Assembly: GCA_009774255.1 (NCBI GenBank)
Contig: VSNK01000046.1
Location: 1 to 6,962, forward strand
Length of the DNA: 6,962 nucleotides
Direction: 5' to 3'
Source of the DNA: Faecalicatena sp.
GTDB taxonomy: Bacteria > Bacillota > Clostridia > Lachnospirales > Lachnospiraceae
A program made the position numbers and the translations under genes. The notes beneath the pieces were generated by a model. The model ran no database searches and was not told where the DNA came from. It saw nothing but the letters and a program-made list of their open reading frames with translations. The first letter of the stretch is position 1, and every line of letters begins with the position of its first letter. This document shows positions 5,339 through 6,962 of the stretch, piece by piece.

Positions 5339-6132
5339 ATAAGATCAATGGCGCGATTTATGAAATACATCATATGGATACGCTGGCATCAAGAGACCAG
5401 TGGGTGAATCGGATTCATCCGCTGGTCAAGTTCGTGGTGACAATCGTGTATATCGCGGCGGTGGTATCCTTTCATAAGTATGACGTGGCAGGGACGGCCG
5501 GTATGATGGTCTATCCGGCTGCGGTTTTTATATTGTCGGAGCTGTCTTTCAAAGACACACTGAAACGGCTTCGGCTGGTATTGCCGCTGGTCTGTCTTGT
5601 GGGGATCTGGAATCCGTTTCTGGATAAAAATACCATATGGATCGATGGAGTCCGGGTCAGCGCGGGGATTTTGTCTATGGCAACGCTGATCATGAAGGGG
5701 GGATTCAGTGTACTGGCTTCTTATCTGCTGATTGCCACTACTTCGGTGGAAAAGCTGTGCTATGCATTCCGTATGCTGCGTATCCCTAAGGCGGCTGTGA
5801 CGCAGTTTATGCTGACATACCGTTATATTACGGTCCTGCTGGAGGAAGTGAACCGTATCACGCAGGCGTATATGCTTCGGGCGCCTCGCCAGAAGGGGAT
5901 TCATTTTCGGGCCTGGGGGCCGCTGGCGGGGCAATTGCTCCTGCGGAGCATGGATCGGGCAAATGAGGTGTATGACAGTATGAGGTTGAGAGGATATCAG
6001 GGAGATTTTCTTTATATTCGGGAAAAGGCGGGAATCCGGCCGCAGGATATCGCGTATCTGGTATTCTGGCTGGCGGTGATCGCGGTCTTTCGGAAATGGC
6101 CGGTTGTCCGGCTGGCGGGGGAGCTGTTTTAA
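5335..6132 (+). CDS. cbiQ: ECF transporter T-component CbiQ (transmembrane energy-coupling protein)
   Basis: This 265-residue protein links the CbiM metal-capture subunit to the CbiO ATPase. Several hydrophobic helices (about 31-47, 52-70, 79-95, 108-136, 238-253) surround the cytoplasmic coupling region. The two short EcfT coupling motifs are present as QAYMLRA (177-183) and DSMRLRG (214-220), each with the conserved arginine that docks in the ATPase groove. The length is normal for CbiQ. ATG at 5335 overlaps the cbiM stop by 4 bp, implying translational coupling. An in-frame TTG at 5308 would add nine residues inside cbiM and has no better ribosome binding site. Unusually for this operon type, 216 bp of repeat-bearing DNA separates it from cbiO. 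Confidence 0.9.
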   Translation: MNKINGAIYEIHHMDTLASRDQWVNRIHPLVKFVVTIVYIAAVVSFHKYDVAGTAGMMVYPAAVFILSELSFKDTLKRLRLVLPLVCLVGIWNPFLDKNTIWIDGVRVSAGILSMATLIMKGGFSVLASYLLIATTSVEKLCYAFRMLRIPKAAVTQFMLTYRYITVLLEEVNRITQAYMLRAPRQKGIHFRAWGPLAGQLLLRSMDRANEVYDSMRLRGYQGDFLYIREKAGIRPQDIAYLVFWLAVIAVFRKWPVVRLAGELF

Positions 6133-6165
6133 ACGTACGGCAGATGCCGAAATGTGGCCGCTTCA

Positions 6166-6339
6166 GGCGCGAGTGTGGGTCAGGATATATATTTTATAGA
6201 AGACGCAGTAGGTATATGGAACGGGCCAAAGGCGCGAGTGTGGGTCAGGATATATATTTTATAGAAGATGGAGTAGGTATATGGAACGGGCCAAAGGCGC
6301 GAGTGTGGGTCAGGATATATACTTTATAGAAAACGGAGA
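6166..6339 (+). repeat. 65-bp tandem repeat, about 2.6 copies, between cbiQ and cbiO
   Basis: Copies start at 6166, 6231 and 6296, an exact 65-bp period. The first two differ at only two positions. The third keeps about 44 bases with few changes and then diverges into the cbiO ribosome binding site. Each full unit ends in a purine-rich stretch, then ATG, then gggccaaa, resembling the purine-rich site and ATGAGCC that start cbiO. This suggests duplication of a translation-initiation region. Since 65 is not a multiple of 3, the copies fall in different frames, which argues against a repetitive protein. Nothing else was recognised in 6133-6348. Confidence 0.9.
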
Positions 6340-6352
6340 GGTGAGGATATGA
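6281..6352 (+). CDS. Possible 23-residue leader ORF ending in an ATGA overlap with cbiO
   Basis: ATG 6281, 8-10 nt after GGAGTAGG, opens a 23-codon frame beginning MERAKGASVGQDIYFIE. Its TGA (6350-6352) overlaps the cbiO ATG (6349-6351) in the same ATGA arrangement that joins natA/natB and cbiM/cbiQ. The equivalent ATG of the first repeat copy (6216) opens a different, 37-codon frame ending inside the third copy. The peptide has no recognised relatives and may never be made. The case rests on the ribosome binding site and the exact stop/start overlap, both of which could be chance. Confidence 0.25.
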   Translation: MERAKGASVGQDIYFIENGEVRI

Positions 6353-6962
6353 GCCATATACGGATTGATGTGGAAAATGTATCCTTTGGGTATGAAAAGG
6401 GGAAGGAGATTCTGCAGCAGATTTTTCTGCATGCGTCGGAGACGGATTCCATCGGCATTATCGGCGCGAACGGGGTGGGGAAGTCTACCTTTTTGAAGCT
6501 GCTGGTAGGACTGAACCTGGATTTTACCGGCTCCATAAGCGTGGGGGGGATTCCGGTGGAAAAGCGTACGCTGGCACAGATCCGCTCGAAGATCGGGTAT
6601 GTGTTCCAGGATTCGGACAGCCAGTTGTTTATGAATACGGCTTATGAGGATATTGCGTTTGCGCCGAGGAATTATGGGCTGCCGGAGCAGGAAGTGGAGA
6701 GGCGGGTGGAGCAGGCGCTTCGGATGACGGGGACCTGGCATCTGCGGGAGAAGCAGATCTACAAGATGTCGGGAGGAGAGAAGAAGCTGATCTCGATCGC
6801 GACGATCCTGTCGATGATGCCGGATATTATTTTGATGGATGAGCCGTCGATCACGCTGGATCCAAGGAACAGGCGGAATCTGATCCGTATCTTGAATTCT
6901 TTCAGGCATCTCAAGATCATTGCGTCTCATGACCTGGATCTGATCTTGGATACCTGTGAGAG
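6349..6962 (+). CDS. cbiO: ECF transporter ATPase CbiO (A-component), 3' end beyond the window
   Basis: The first 204 residues are present and the frame is open to the window end. Family members are usually about 270-280 residues, so roughly a quarter is missing. It hydrolyses ATP to drive metal uptake through CbiM/CbiQ. Walker A GANGVGKST lies at 39-47, the Q-loop YVFQDSDSQLF at 84-94 (Gln87; the form typical of EcfA/CbiO), signature SGGEKK at 141-146, Walker B ILMDEP at 161-166 (Glu165) and the switch His194 in ASHD. The ATG at 6349 follows GAGG (6338-6341) by 7 nt. A tandem-repeat region lies immediately upstream. With cbiM and cbiQ it completes a group-I ECF importer, apart from any further genes to the right. 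Confidence 0.92.
   Translation, partial: MSHIRIDVENVSFGYEKGKEILQQIFLHASETDSIGIIGANGVGKSTFLKLLVGLNLDFTGSISVGGIPVEKRTLAQIRSKIGYVFQDSDSQLFMNTAYEDIAFAPRNYGLPEQEVERRVEQALRMTGTWHLREKQIYKMSGGEKKLISIATILSMMPDIILMDEPSITLDPRNRRNLIRILNSFRHLKIIASHDLDLILDTCE

Noticed and set aside
5389..5934. 181-codon minus-strand frame opposite cbiQ
   Set aside because: It is an antisense shadow with His/Arg/Gln-rich low-complexity composition. The CbiQ coupling motifs on the plus strand are clear.
6096..6329. 77-codon frame spanning the 65-bp repeats
   Set aside because: It begins inside cbiQ and reads successive repeat copies in different frames, giving no consistent protein repeat. It is a by-product of the tandem array.
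6310..6930. 206-codon minus-strand frame opposite cbiO
   Set aside because: The plus strand encodes a complete set of ABC ATPase motifs here. The minus frame is rich in Arg, His and Pro, as expected for antisense of GC-rich coding DNA.

Overview
The window reads as chromosomal DNA of a Gram-positive anaerobe, most likely a Lachnospiraceae/Clostridia-type Firmicute. The basis is strong AGGAGG-type ribosome binding sites, frequent GTG starts, purine-rich coding strands, a NatAB-type ABC exporter and an ECF-type cobalt/nickel importer. No tRNA, rRNA, CRISPR array or transposase gene was seen. The species assignment is inference.

Left block (1-2816, + strand): a small XRE/Cro-type repressor (47-313) overlaps a four-helix membrane protein (253-726). 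After a 108-bp gap with repeat and inverted-repeat structure comes a NatA-type ABC ATPase (835-1611), then a NatB-type ABC-2 permease (1608-2816) joined by an ATGA overlap. The same 10-bp motif lies just upstream of the repressor and of natA, which suggests co-regulation.

Centre (2818-4141, - strand): a single gene (2976-4067) encodes an unusual two-domain protein. An N-terminal two-component receiver with a complete phosphorylation pocket is joined by a coiled-coil-like linker to a RelA/SpoT-type alarmone synthetase. It has its own promoter (TTGAAA-17-TAAAAT) and an intrinsic terminator, and no histidine kinase gene lies beside it. It could couple a phosphorelay directly to (p)ppGpp synthesis, and it is the most interesting object in the window.

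Right block (about 4164-6962, + strand): a divergent operon for a group-I ECF metal transporter. A cbiM S-component carries a fused C-terminal PDGLE (CbiN/NikN-like) domain. cbiQ overlaps it by ATGA, and cbiO runs off the window end. The regulatory region before cbiM holds a 54-nt foldback palindrome and a 19-bp repeat also found upstream of natA. Between cbiQ and cbiO, an otherwise tightly packed operon is interrupted by 216 bp containing 2.6 copies of a 65-bp tandem repeat. The last copy merges into the cbiO ribosome binding site.

Several starts were chosen over longer in-frame alternatives from the ribosome binding sites: natA at 835, the receiver-synthetase at 4067, cbiM at 4322 and cbiQ at 5335.
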